Source: Ohtaekwangia koreensis
Lineage (GTDB): Bacteria > Bacteroidota > Bacteroidia > Cytophagales > Cyclobacteriaceae
Direction: 5' to 3'
NCBI RefSeq assembly: GCF_900167975.1
Contig: NZ_FUZU01000003.1
Coordinates: forward strand, 868,001-932,000
Length of the DNA: 64,000 nt
Shown: piece by piece, positions 52,726-62,038 of the stretch
Numbering within the stretch: the first letter of the stretch is position 1
Layout of the letters: each line of letters begins with the position of its first letter
Translations under genes and position numbers: made by a program
The notes under the pieces: generated by a model
What the model saw: only the letters and a program-made list of their open reading frames with translations
Told to the model about the DNA's origin: nothing
Databases searched by the model: none

Positions 52726-55482
52726 TCAGTTACGGATCAACAACTGTCGCAACATATACTGTAAGATACCATTGTTGCGATAGTAGTCGATCTCGATTTT
52801 ACTATCGAGCCGACAAAGCACCTTGAATACTTTGGGAGATGTACCATCTTGTGAATCTGCCTGAATTGAAATTATCTGGAATGGCTGAATGCCTTCGCGA
52901 AGGTCAGGAATAGAATATACTTCTTTACCTGTGAGACCAAGACTGGTATAGCTTTCCCCTTCCAAAAACTGAAGTGGCAGCACGCCCATACCCACCAGGT
53001 TGCTTCGGTGGATCCGTTCGTAACTCTCCGCTATAACTGCCTTTATGCCCAAGAGAAATGTACCCTTCGCAGCCCAGTCGCGCGATGAGCCGCTGCCATA
53101 TTCTTTACCCGCCAATACGATCAAAGGCGTGTTCGTCTCTTTATACTTTACAGAAGCATCGTATACAGTCATCTCCTCACCGGTGGGTAGATATACTGTA
53201 TAGCCACCCTCTCGTGATACGAGTTTATTTTTAATCCGCACATTTGCAAATGTACCGCGAATCATCACTTCATCATTTCCTCTTCGCGATCCATATGAAT
53301 TGAATTCGCTTGCAGGAACACCGCGACTTAGCAGATATTTACCTGCCGGAGATTTTTCGGTGAACGATCCTGCAGGAGAAATATGATCGGTGGTAATTGA
53401 ATCCCCTAGCATCAACAACACGCGAGCCTGTGTGATCGGCTGTATCGATGCGGGTGTCTCCGGAAGATCCACGAAGAAAGGAGCTTCCTTCACATACGTG
53501 GATTCAGCATCCCATTTATAGGCTTTACTCTGTGGAGCTTCAAGCTTCGCCCAACGTTCATTGCCATCGAATATCTCTCCGTAATTCTTTTTGAAATGTT
53601 CTTTTCTAACCACACGATTCACCACCGAATGAATTTCCTCTTCGCTTGGCCATACATCTTTCAGGTATATATCTTCACCTTGTTTGCCTTTGCCTAGCGG
53701 CTCGTTATAAAAATCTATATCCATCCTTCCGACAATCGCATATGCGACCACCAGCAGAGGCGACATTAGAAAATTCATTTTCACCAACGGGTGAATGCGT
53801 GCTTCAAAATTTCTGTTGCTTGAAAGCGTTGCCCCTACCATCAGGTCATACTCCTGTATAGCATCTGCTATGGGTTCTGGCAGTGGTCCTGAATTTCCAA
53901 TACAGGAAGTACATCCATACCCTACTACATTAAATTTCAACTGCTCAAGTTTGGACAGTAAATCTGCTTCAAGCAAATAATCCGTTACAACTTTAGAGCC
54001 TGGTGCGAGACTTGTTTTTACCCACGGCTTGGTTTGCAACCCATGGGCTAGTGCTTTTTGTGCGAGCAACCCTGCGCCAATCATAACATCGGGGTTCGAA
54101 GTATTGGTACAACTCGTGATGGCCGCAATTACTACAGCGCCATCTTTCAGATCAAACGTCTCTCCCTGGTACGTAACCCGCGCCTGATGAACACCCGGAT
54201 GTTCAATTCCCTTTGCTGTCGGTGGCAGTATATTTCCGCCCTCTCCTTTCCACTTGGATACGGTTTGTCCGGAGACAGGTTTAAGTTTTGATGCATACGC
54301 CTTCTCAAGTATATCATGAATCGCTTCCTTTGCCTGACGCAGGTTGATTTTATCCTGCGGCCGACTTGGACCTGCAATGGAAGGCTCCACTGAATTCAAA
54401 TCCAGTTCAACGACCTGACTATACGTTATAGCATCTTCGTTCTCACGCCACAATAAATTCTCTTTGGTATAGCGCTCTGTCAATTCAACAATGCGTGCGG
54501 GGCGATTGGTCTTCTCCAGGTATTCCAGTGTTTTTCGATCGATCGGAAAGTATGTAATGGTACAACCAAACTCCGGAGACATATTTCCAATGGTAGCACG
54601 GTCGGGCACCGATAGTGAATCAAGTCCTTCACCAAATACTTCTACAAACTTGCCAACTACTTTTGTTTTACGAAGTAAATTTGTGATGGTCAGTACCAGA
54701 TCAGACGCTGTGCTTCCTACAGGCAATCTGCCTTTCAATTTCAATCCTACAACTTCAGGCACTGTAAAAAAATGCGGCTGTCCCAACATAGCTGCCTCTG
54801 CTTCTATACCACCTACACCATACGCTACTATACCGAGTCCATTTACCATGGGTGTATGCGAGTCGGTGCCCACCAGTGAATCCGGGAAAACAACTCCGTT
54901 ACGTTCAGCGACACAGGTTGAAAAATATTCCAGGTTCACCTGGTGACATATACCCATCCCCGGAGGGACTACTGAAAAATTATCGAATGCTCCTTGTGCC
55001 CATTTTAAAAAGCGATAGCGTTCACTGTTGCGTTCATATTCGCGGTCTACATTTAAACCGTATGCATTGTTATCTCCGTAGTAGTCTACTTGCACCGAAT
55101 GATCGACTACAAGATCAACGGGTATAAGCGGATTGATACGCGACAGGTTTTTCCCCTTGCGTGCCATCTCACTTCGCAGTGAAGCTATATCAACAATGGC
55201 CGGCACTCCAGTGAAGTCCTGCATCAACACACGCGTTGGCATGAAGGGGATTTCCTTCTCCTCAGGATTGGGACTCCAGTTCAACAACGTACTCACGTGA
55301 TCTTTACTTACAACGTAATCATCAAAATGCCGGATCGCATTTTCAAGCAGCACGCGAATACAAAACGGCAACCTGGAAATGGCATGACCCTGCTGTTGTA
55401 ACTTCCGAAGGCTATAAAAAGAAAATTTAGTATTGTCTATTGTCAGGTGGTCTGTGATATTCAAATAGTCTTGTGTTACCAT
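52726..55482 (-). CDS. acnA: Aconitate hydratase A
   Basis: TCA-cycle enzyme of 918 aa, isomerising citrate to isocitrate via cis-aconitate. The iron-sulfur ligands are the Cys in ITSCTNTSNP and the pair in GCTSCIGNSG. Other conserved parts: VGTDSHTPMVNGLG, NYGSRRGN-like NSYGSRRGND, and GSSRDWAAKGT in the swivelling C-terminal domain. Length matches the AcnA/IRP1 class rather than AcnB. The start MVTQDYLNITDHLTID is supported by conservation of the N-terminal DNLTID-like strand. It stands alone; the upstream 820 bp contain one doubtful small gene. Confidence 0.96.
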   Translation of the reverse strand: MVTQDYLNITDHLTIDNTKFSFYSLRKLQQQGHAISRLPFCIRVLLENAIRHFDDYVVSKDHVSTLLNWSPNPEEKEIPFMPTRVLMQDFTGVPAIVDIASLRSEMARKGKNLSRINPLIPVDLVVDHSVQVDYYGDNNAYGLNVDREYERNSERYRFLKWAQGAFDNFSVVPPGMGICHQVNLEYFSTCVAERNGVVFPDSLVGTDSHTPMVNGLGIVAYGVGGIEAEAAMLGQPHFFTVPEVVGLKLKGRLPVGSTASDLVLTITNLLRKTKVVGKFVEVFGEGLDSLSVPDRATIGNMSPEFGCTITYFPIDRKTLEYLEKTNRPARIVELTERYTKENLLWRENEDAITYSQVVELDLNSVEPSIAGPSRPQDKINLRQAKEAIHDILEKAYASKLKPVSGQTVSKWKGEGGNILPPTAKGIEHPGVHQARVTYQGETFDLKDGAVVIAAITSCTNTSNPDVMIGAGLLAQKALAHGLQTKPWVKTSLAPGSKVVTDYLLEADLLSKLEQLKFNVVGYGCTSCIGNSGPLPEPIADAIQEYDLMVGATLSSNRNFEARIHPLVKMNFLMSPLLVVAYAIVGRMDIDFYNEPLGKGKQGEDIYLKDVWPSEEEIHSVVNRVVRKEHFKKNYGEIFDGNERWAKLEAPQSKAYKWDAESTYVKEAPFFVDLPETPASIQPITQARVLLMLGDSITTDHISPAGSFTEKSPAGKYLLSRGVPASEFNSYGSRRGNDEVMIRGTFANVRIKNKLVSREGGYTVYLPTGEEMTVYDASVKYKETNTPLIVLAGKEYGSGSSRDWAAKGTFLLGIKAVIAESYERIHRSNLVGMGVLPLQFLEGESYTSLGLTGKEVYSIPDLREGIQPFQIISIQADSQDGTSPKVFKVLCRLDSKIEIDYYRNNGILQYMLRQLLIRN

Positions 55483-55705
55483 GATCGTGTTCGTTTAATG
55501 ACGAGTATAGTATAAAATCCTGCCAGCGAAATCAGGCTACAACGGAACCGAGAGATTACAATATCCCGTAGGACAATAGTACTATAAATTCATTATAATT
55601 GTCAAAAACGGAATGATGCAGAAGTGATGGGAATGGGATGAGCGGTAGGAAGTATGTATGAGACCGCGGAAGCTAAAAATGTATCTGGGGCATTGCCGCC
55701 TCACC

Positions 55706-55933
55706 TCAGTACTTTTTACCTATAGCAAGCAGGGCAAGTGTAATCGCATTTATTTTCAATCCTCGCTGCAGCATGAGTTTTCTTGCTGATCGAAATTGAG
55801 AGCACATTCTGAAAAGGACATTCCAGTTTTCACGATCCTTATCAAGCCATTCAAATAAAAGATCGTCTTCGTCATCACAAGATATATACATAGCAAACTT
55901 GCGACAAAGAATAGTATAGTAGTTTTCGCGCAC
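55706..55933 (-). CDS. Small protein of unknown function (75 aa)
   Basis: Not recognised. The sequence looks protein-like: an acidic segment (MYISCDDEDDLLFEWLDKDR), then LFRMCSQFRSARKLMLQRGL and a hydrophobic end (NAITLALLAIGKKY). No signal peptide or known domain. Coding is supported only by composition and length, so it may be spurious. It lies alone between aconitase and egtB. Confidence 0.35.
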   Translation of the reverse strand: MRENYYTILCRKFAMYISCDDEDDLLFEWLDKDRENWNVLFRMCSQFRSARKLMLQRGLKINAITLALLAIGKKY

Positions 55934-56303
55934 AGGGTTTAGTCTTTTAAAATTTTATATGTTCCTCGGAACGAAAACAGATTGATACAACCAATTTCAT
56001 AAATCGAACATGGAAGCGTATTGTAAAGCTCGTTGTATACTATGAAACCGTGGTTACGAACAGATTAAGATTCTGCAAACTTTCCCAATCAGTTGATACA
56101 AAAATATTACCATAGCACCGAGACATCTTCCAGGATTCATACAAATCTGTCGATCCATAATCGCCCCTATAACTACAAACACAATATTGTTGCTATCGGT
56201 TTAATAAAATGCTTTATTTTCACGCACTGGCATTATAATTTAAAAAAGTACCAGTAAAATTCAGGTAAACCATTCCAGTTACGTTCCTGTTATATTTTCC
56301 AAA
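55934..56303. promoter_or_regulatory. Region upstream of the egtB operon
   Basis: About 370 bp without a convincing gene, expected to contain the promoter for egtB. A TATTTTCA at 56215-56222 resembles the -7 box seen before other genes in the window, but the nearest TTG (56190-56192) is 22 bp away. No operator palindrome was found. The stretch 55483-55705, upstream of acnA, likewise shows no gene. Confidence 0.4.
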
Positions 56304-57446
56304 ATGAAGCATCACTATCAAGCTATACGGAAGTTATCAGAAAAAATTTGTGCCCCGCTTCAGAAAGAAGACTATGTGGTTCAGCCAGTTCCGGATGTAA
56401 GTCCGCCAAAGTGGCATCTGGCACATACAACGTGGTTCTGGGAAGAATTCGTTCTTTCACAGCATGTTAAAAACTATAAACGTTTTCACCCACGGTACGC
56501 TTTTTTGTTTAACAGTTATTATGATAGCGTAGGCGAACGTGTGCTCCGTCTCCATCGCGGCAACATGTCACGGCCAACGGTTGATGAAGTATGGGCGTAT
56601 CGCGCGCATGTTGATGAGCAGATGATGGCGTTTCTTCCATCAGCATCGGAAACCGTTATCCGCCTGGTCGAACTAGGACTCAACCATGAACAGCAACACC
56701 AGGAATTACTCTATACGGATATAAAATATATTCTCGGACACAACCCGCTTTTTCCTCCGTACCTGGAAGATTTTAAGGAAACACTTTTCATCGAGCAGGA
56801 TCATAGCTATATACATATCCCGCAAGGATCATATTCAATCGGCCATGACACTACTTGCTTTTCATTTGATAATGAACATGCGCGTCATGATATACAGTTA
56901 CCATCTTTTGCAATCCGGAAAAGTCTGGTTACAAATGGGGAATATATAGAGTTCATCAAAGACAACGGCTATAAAAATCCACTCCTCTGGTATAGCGATG
57001 GTTGGGCATGGGTAAATGAATTTAAAATTGATAGTCCGCTATATTGGTATCCAAAAGAAGGTAACTGGTATCGTTATGCACTTTCCGGTTTCGAAAAAGT
57101 AAATGAAGCTGAGCCCGTCACGCACATCAGTTTTTATGAAGCTGCTGCATTTGCAGAATGGAAAGGTATGCGATTACCAACAGAATTTGAATGGGAAGTA
57201 GCCAGCGATCAATTTCAATGGGGACAACGATGGGAACATACTAATAGCGCTTATCTTCCTTACCCGGGCTATAGGAAACCCGCTGGTGCTGTTGGAGAGT
57301 ATAATGGGAAGTTCATGATCAATCAAATGGTTTTGCGTGGCGCATCCGTGGCTACACCACCGGAGCATTCACGAAAAACGTATCGCAATTTTTTTCATCC
57401 ACCGCTGCGATGGCAATTCAATGGCATCCGGCTTTGCCAAAAATAA
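56304..57446 (+). CDS. egtB: Ergothioneine biosynthesis sulfoxide synthase EgtB
   Basis: Non-haem iron enzyme that uses O2 to join hercynine with a cysteine-containing thiol, forming the sulfoxide precursor of ergothioneine. The 380-aa protein has the DinB-like N-terminal domain with iron-binding histidines: KWHLAHTTWFWEE (His38/His41) and NHEQQHQE (His128/His132). The formylglycine-generating-enzyme-like C-terminal domain follows (IPQGSYSIGHD, MRLPTEFEWEVASD, VLRGASVAT, RNFFHPPLRWQFNGIRL). egtD follows after 3 bp. The sulfur donor (cysteine or gamma-glutamylcysteine) cannot be told from sequence; no egtA or egtC is nearby. Confidence 0.94.
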   Translation: MKHHYQAIRKLSEKICAPLQKEDYVVQPVPDVSPPKWHLAHTTWFWEEFVLSQHVKNYKRFHPRYAFLFNSYYDSVGERVLRLHRGNMSRPTVDEVWAYRAHVDEQMMAFLPSASETVIRLVELGLNHEQQHQELLYTDIKYILGHNPLFPPYLEDFKETLFIEQDHSYIHIPQGSYSIGHDTTCFSFDNEHARHDIQLPSFAIRKSLVTNGEYIEFIKDNGYKNPLLWYSDGWAWVNEFKIDSPLYWYPKEGNWYRYALSGFEKVNEAEPVTHISFYEAAAFAEWKGMRLPTEFEWEVASDQFQWGQRWEHTNSAYLPYPGYRKPAGAVGEYNGKFMINQMVLRGASVATPPEHSRKTYRNFFHPPLRWQFNGIRLCQK

Positions 57447-57449
57447 AAT

Positions 57450-58418
57450 ATGATTATAGTTGACGACCACCACACCGTTGTAGCACGTGCTGTAGAAGAA
57501 GGCTTTGCTAAAAACCCAAAGCGATTGCCTAGCTGGCTTTTTTATGATGAAGCTGGCGACAAGATTTTTCAGGCGATCATGCGCATGCCGGAGTATTACC
57601 TTACGGGATGTGAATATGAGATTTTGCAAATGAACAAAGAACGTCTTCGTCAGCGCTTTGTTGACGATGGAAGTATATTTGATCTGATTGAGTTTGGCGC
57701 TGGAGATGGATTCAAAACCGAAATACTACTTCGTCATTTCAGTGACGCTTCTACCCTGTTCAACTATTTGCCGGTAGATGTTTCTGCTACGGTATTAAGT
57801 CAGCTCACCAAACGCCTTGCACTCTCCGTTCCTTCGCTTGCTATACAACCGATCAACAGTCGGTATGATGACGCTATACATATACTTCAGGAGGAAGACA
57901 AGAATAGAAAAGTATTTTTATTTTTAGGCGCAAACATCGGTAACTTTACCACCCCAGAAGCAGAACAATTCGTGTCCACCATTTCAAACGGAATGGAAGC
58001 AGGAGATCAGTTGCTCATTGGGTTCGATCTCAAAAAAGATCCGCGTCTCGTACAAGCAGCGTATGATGATCCGCATGGTATTACCCGAAGTTTCAATATG
58101 AATTTACTCTTGCGGCTCAACCGTGAGTTGGGCGCCAATTTTCAACTCGATCAATTTAAACATTATCCATATTACGATCCTGAAAGCGGCATGACGAAAA
58201 GCTACCTGGTAAGTTTGCGCGAACAGGACGTTACGCTGGAAGTATTAAACAAAAGTATACATTTGAATCGCTGGGAGGTCATTCACACGGAAGTGTCACA
58301 AAAGTATGATATACCGATGATTGAAAAGATCGCGGATCGCACTGGACTGGAGATCACCGATTTCTACTACGATTGCAAACATTATTTCTCCGATGTACTG
58401 TTCCGCAAGAAAAGCTGA
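57450..58418 (+). CDS. egtD: L-histidine N-alpha-methyltransferase EgtD
   Basis: SAM-dependent enzyme that trimethylates histidine to hercynine, the first step of ergothioneine synthesis. Of 322 aa, with the family motifs: PSWLFYDEAGDKIFQAIMRM, YYLTGCEYEIL, the SAM loop EFGAGDGFKTEILL, PVDVSATVL, LFLGANIGNF and GFDLKKDPRLVQAAYDD. Length is normal. It follows egtB by 3 bp and precedes the sensor kinase by 41 bp, so ergothioneine genes and the signalling genes are likely one transcript. Confidence 0.95.
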   Translation: MIIVDDHHTVVARAVEEGFAKNPKRLPSWLFYDEAGDKIFQAIMRMPEYYLTGCEYEILQMNKERLRQRFVDDGSIFDLIEFGAGDGFKTEILLRHFSDASTLFNYLPVDVSATVLSQLTKRLALSVPSLAIQPINSRYDDAIHILQEEDKNRKVFLFLGANIGNFTTPEAEQFVSTISNGMEAGDQLLIGFDLKKDPRLVQAAYDDPHGITRSFNMNLLLRLNRELGANFQLDQFKHYPYYDPESGMTKSYLVSLREQDVTLEVLNKSIHLNRWEVIHTEVSQKYDIPMIEKIADRTGLEITDFYYDCKHYFSDVLFRKKS

Positions 58419-58459
58419 GTTACCTTCGGAGCAGTCATTAAAAAAGTATATATTTTATC

Positions 58460-59854
58460 ATGGATATTTTAACCGCGCTTAGAGCAGTTCCCGAGTTCAA
58501 AGACCTGGCAGAAAGCCATTTGATATGGCTGATGGAAAAAGGCACTGTCTCAACTCTGAAAGAAGGTGAAAAGTTTTTTACCTATGGCGATCCCATTGAT
58601 ACCATGGCTATCGTTCTGGAAGGAGAAGTTGATCTATACCGTGCACAAGGTAACGGCTCGCGATATCTCGGAGCAGTGGAGAAAGGTGAGATCACCGGTT
58701 TACTACCATACTCCCGTTTGAAAACTGCTGCTGCAGAAGGTATCGCATCACGTGATTCAACCATCTTTTATCTGCACAAAGATAATTTTATGGAACTTGT
58801 GCGTGAGCATTCTCCTCTCGCAGAAATCCTTGTGCATACCATGACGGATCGTGTTCGCGACTTTACTCACCAGCAACAACAAGATGATAAAATGATGGCG
58901 CTGGGTAAACTATCGGCAGGTCTTGCACATGAACTGAATAATCCTTCAGCTGCTATAGTTCGTAGTGCGCAAGAATTGAAAAGACATTTAGGCAACGCTC
59001 CTGAAAAGTTCAAGAGTGTTATCAAGATACAAACCACAGCAGACATTGTAGACAAGGTTAACGAATTTATAGTGGCCAAGTTGGATGAGACAACAAGCCA
59101 GCAGCCTTTGTCGATGATGGAGAAATCAGAGCGTGAAGATGCTATGGCGGACTGGCTCCAAAATATAGGGCTCGAAGATGCATATGAAACTGCCAGTATA
59201 TTTGTCGACTTCCATATTCAACCAGAAGATATGGAATCGCTGAATAAGATCCTGCGTCCCGAAGATCGTGTAGCGGTGATAAACTGGATCGGCCAAACGT
59301 TTACAACGGAACGGCTGGTGAACGAAATTGAAGAAGCTTCGCGAAGGATCAACGTTCTTGTTACTTCCGTTAAAAGCTATACACACATGGACCGCGCTCC
59401 TGAAAGAGAACGCGCTGACCTGCGAGCAGGTATACGGAATACACTTACTATGCTCAATCACAAGATCAAAAAAAATCAGGTCACCGTTGTTGAAAATATA
59501 CCGGATAATTTTCCACAACCCTGTATATATGTAAGCGCTATGAACCAGGTTTGGACAAACCTTATCGACAATGCATTAGACGCTTTAGAAGGAAGACCAA
59601 ACGCTACACTGGAGATCAAGGTCGAAAAAGATCGTGAGTTTCTGATCGCTTACATCATCGATAATGGCCCGGGCATTCCTGCTGATATACTGGATAAAAT
59701 ATTTGACTCGTTCTTTACGACTAAACCTATAGGAAAAGGAACGGGCATTGGCCTGGAAGTAGTACGCCAGATCATTCTTCAGCATAATGGAAAAGTAACC
59801 GTTAAATCAGAACCCGGCCGTACTGCGTTTGCCGTTTGTATCCCTATTGACTAA
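58460..59854 (+). CDS. Cyclic-nucleotide-binding-domain histidine kinase
   Basis: Soluble sensor kinase of 464 aa without membrane helices. A CNMP-binding domain comes first (about 15-130: FFTYGDPIDTMAIVLEGEVD). A HisKA-type motif follows (MMALGKLSAGLAHELNNPSA, phospho-acceptor His157), then a helical insert of about 150 residues, and the ATPase domain (NQVWTNLIDNALDALEG, DNGPGIPADILDKIFDSFF, GKGTGIGLEVVRQII). All catalytic boxes are intact. The adjacent receiver-containing protein (21 bp downstream) is the obvious partner. Whether the CNMP domain binds a nucleotide is not shown; the phosphate-binding RxA motif is not evident. Confidence 0.93.
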   Translation: MDILTALRAVPEFKDLAESHLIWLMEKGTVSTLKEGEKFFTYGDPIDTMAIVLEGEVDLYRAQGNGSRYLGAVEKGEITGLLPYSRLKTAAAEGIASRDSTIFYLHKDNFMELVREHSPLAEILVHTMTDRVRDFTHQQQQDDKMMALGKLSAGLAHELNNPSAAIVRSAQELKRHLGNAPEKFKSVIKIQTTADIVDKVNEFIVAKLDETTSQQPLSMMEKSEREDAMADWLQNIGLEDAYETASIFVDFHIQPEDMESLNKILRPEDRVAVINWIGQTFTTERLVNEIEEASRRINVLVTSVKSYTHMDRAPERERADLRAGIRNTLTMLNHKIKKNQVTVVENIPDNFPQPCIYVSAMNQVWTNLIDNALDALEGRPNATLEIKVEKDREFLIAYIIDNGPGIPADILDKIFDSFFTTKPIGKGTGIGLEVVRQIILQHNGKVTVKSEPGRTAFAVCIPID

Positions 59855-59875
59855 AACCAAGACACGACTCACACT

Positions 59876-61534
59876 ATGAAAAAACCGATACTATTTATAC
59901 TCGATGACGACATGCAGGTTCTTCGTGCCGTAGTGCGCGACCTTCGGAATCAATATGGGAAGGACTATCGCATCGTAAGCACTGCCTCTGCAAAAGAAGC
60001 GCTGGGTTCGTTAACAGATCTGAAAAATAAAAATGAAGCTATAGCTTTATTTCTCTCCGATCAACGGATGCCAGAAATGCTAGGCGTAGATTTTTTACAG
60101 CAGGCAAAAGAAATTTTTCCGGAAGCCAAACGTGTGTTGCTGACGGCATACTCTGATACTGAAGCGGCTATCAAAGCTATCAACGATGTGCAGCTTGACT
60201 ATTACCTCATGAAACCGTGGGATCCTCCGGAAGAAAAATTATACCCTGTACTTACGGATCTACTGGACGAGTGGCAGAGCAATCATATTCCTGATTTTCA
60301 GGGTATACGTATAGTTGGATTTCAATTTTCACCACGCTCACATCAAATCAAAGATTTTCTTTCGGGGAATCTTATACCGTACCAGTGGCTCGACTTTGAA
60401 TCAAACACTGGTCGCGACCTTGTGGTATTAAATCAAATTGAAGCGAAAGATCTTCCTGCTGTATTTTTTGAAGATGGATCTTTCCTGTTGAATCCGGATA
60501 TACGTGAGGTTGGTGAAAAGACGGGCATGCGATCCAAAGCATCCAAGCCTATGTACGATGTTACAATCATAGGCGCAGGTCCATCAGGATTAGCGGCAGC
60601 AGTATACGGTGGCTCGGAAGGACTGGCTACCGCGATCATCGAGAAGCGCGCACCGGGCGGACAAGCGGGAACAAGTTCACGCATCGAAAATTACCTTGGG
60701 TTTCCCAATGGTTTAAGCGGATCAGATCTTTCAAGACGGGCGCTTTCGCAAGCCACCCGCTTTGGAGTTGAATTTCTATCACCACTCGAGGTGATCAGTA
60801 TATCTGTAAAAGATCATTATAAAATAATTGAACTTGCTGATGGCAGCACGCTCAACACAAAGAGTGTAATCATTACCACAGGCGTTGACTATAGAACTCT
60901 TGAGGCTATAGATGTAGAGCGTTTCACCGGAGCGGGTATATATTACGGCGCTGCTACAACGGAGGCGCACGCTTGTCGTTCGAAAGATGTATATGTAGTC
61001 GGTGGCGGAAACTCGGCAGGGCAAGCGGCAATGTACCTTGCAAACTTTGCCCGTGAGGTTCACCTCGTGATTCGAAAGGAAGACCTTAACGCAACGATGT
61101 CGAAGTATCTGATTGATCAGATCGGTGCAACCAAAAATATAATACTTCGTCCACGCACGGTGATAAAGCAAGTATTCGGTGGCGACCGGCTTGAAGAAGT
61201 TGAACTTGAAAATATAGCAACCGGTGAAAAGGAAAAGGCACAGGCTGCAGCACTATTCATTTTCATTGGTGCACGTCCGGTCACGGACTGGATCACACTG
61301 GATATTATAAAGGACGAAAAAGGTTTTATTGAAACAGGGCGTGAACTGTTAAAGTATGAATCGTTTAAAAAAGCATGGAAGCTCACACGCGAACCGTATC
61401 TGCTTGAAACCTGTAGTCCTGGGATATTCGTTGCCGGAGATGTACGCTCCGGTGCCATGAACCGTGTAGCCTCTGCTGTAGGCGAAGGCGCTATGGCAAT
61501 TAAATTTGTTCATCAATACCTGGCAGAAAATTAA
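59876..61534 (+). CDS. Receiver, glutaredoxin-like and thioredoxin-reductase-like fusion protein
   Basis: A 552-aa protein joining three domains. Residues 1-130 are a receiver (ILDDDMQ, phospho-acceptor Asp62 in LSDQRMP, LLTAYSD, MKPWDPP). Residues 143-215 look like a glutaredoxin (FSPRSHQIKDFLSGNLIPYQ, then DLPAVFFEDGS), but the usual CPxC is SPRS (Ser152-Ser155). Residues 225-552 match thioredoxin reductase: FAD loop IIGAGPSGLAAAVYGG, NADPH loop VYVVGGGNSAGQAAMYLA, and C-terminal FVAGDVRSGAMNRVASAVGE. The redox CATC of thioredoxin reductase is AATT here (359-362). It therefore should bind FAD and NAD(P)H but not do classical dithiol chemistry. Phosphorylation by the adjacent kinase may regulate it. 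Confidence 0.92.
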   Translation: MKKPILFILDDDMQVLRAVVRDLRNQYGKDYRIVSTASAKEALGSLTDLKNKNEAIALFLSDQRMPEMLGVDFLQQAKEIFPEAKRVLLTAYSDTEAAIKAINDVQLDYYLMKPWDPPEEKLYPVLTDLLDEWQSNHIPDFQGIRIVGFQFSPRSHQIKDFLSGNLIPYQWLDFESNTGRDLVVLNQIEAKDLPAVFFEDGSFLLNPDIREVGEKTGMRSKASKPMYDVTIIGAGPSGLAAAVYGGSEGLATAIIEKRAPGGQAGTSSRIENYLGFPNGLSGSDLSRRALSQATRFGVEFLSPLEVISISVKDHYKIIELADGSTLNTKSVIITTGVDYRTLEAIDVERFTGAGIYYGAATTEAHACRSKDVYVVGGGNSAGQAAMYLANFAREVHLVIRKEDLNATMSKYLIDQIGATKNIILRPRTVIKQVFGGDRLEEVELENIATGEKEKAQAAALFIFIGARPVTDWITLDIIKDEKGFIETGRELLKYESFKKAWKLTREPYLLETCSPGIFVAGDVRSGAMNRVASAVGEGAMAIKFVHQYLAEN

Positions 61535-61545
61535 CGCTATACTAT

Positions 61546-61824
61546 ATGGCAAACGAACAAGAAGGATTGTGTAAGCATTTGCAGGAGCTTCACACCTTAA
61601 AAAAAGAAAAAGAACATGTATGCGAAGAGTGCATTAAGACCGGTGATGAGTGGCTACATCTGCGTACATGCCAAACCTGTGGCACTACACTTTGCTGCGA
61701 TTCCTCGCCCAACAAACATGCATCACAACATGCTCATAAAGCCGGACATCCAGTCGCTATATCTTCCGAACCTGGAGAGCGCTGGGCCTGGTGCTATATA
61801 GATGAGCAAATTGCAGAGTATTAA
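61546..61824 (+). CDS. Small UBP-type zinc-finger protein
   Basis: Zinc-binding protein of 92 aa. Paired ligands form the UBP pattern: CKHL at the start, then CEECI, CQTCGTTLCC, and HASQHAHKAGHP, with the ending RWAWCYIDEQ. In eukaryotes the ZnF-UBP fold binds the ubiquitin C-terminus; bacteria lack canonical ubiquitin, and the stand-alone bacterial form has unknown ligands. It follows the fusion protein by 11 bp, so it is the last gene of the egtB operon. The repeated association of UBP zinc fingers with such oxidoreductases (family knowledge) suggests a partner role. Confidence 0.9.
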   Translation: MANEQEGLCKHLQELHTLKKEKEHVCEECIKTGDEWLHLRTCQTCGTTLCCDSSPNKHASQHAHKAGHPVAISSEPGERWAWCYIDEQIAEY

Positions 61825-61835
61825 CTTTTCCAATC

Positions 61836-61869
61836 TCAATTGCCTCGGGATTAATCCCGAGGCAATTGA
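61836..61869. terminator. Perfect palindrome after the UBP gene (copy 1)
   Basis: The core 61837-61868 is a perfect 32-bp palindrome with arms CAATTGCCTCGGGATT and AATCCCGAGGCAATTG; one more T-A pair extends it to 34 bp. It begins 12 bp after the stop at 61824, and T-rich sequence follows (GAGGTTTTATTTAAT), fitting a terminator of the plus-strand operon. The inner 28 bp recur identically at 62040-62067. Confidence 0.75.
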
Positions 61870-62038
61870 ATGAGGTTTTATTTAATGTGCGACTATAGAG
61901 TTAAATCTGGAAAAACATTTCTTCGCACATGCAGCAAGATTTCAATCTGCTATTTTTAAAAATTACACACTAAGCGCGGATCAACCATTGTGCTCTTCAC
62001 ATATGCGCAGGCCGCCCTAAAACATATATACAAACATC

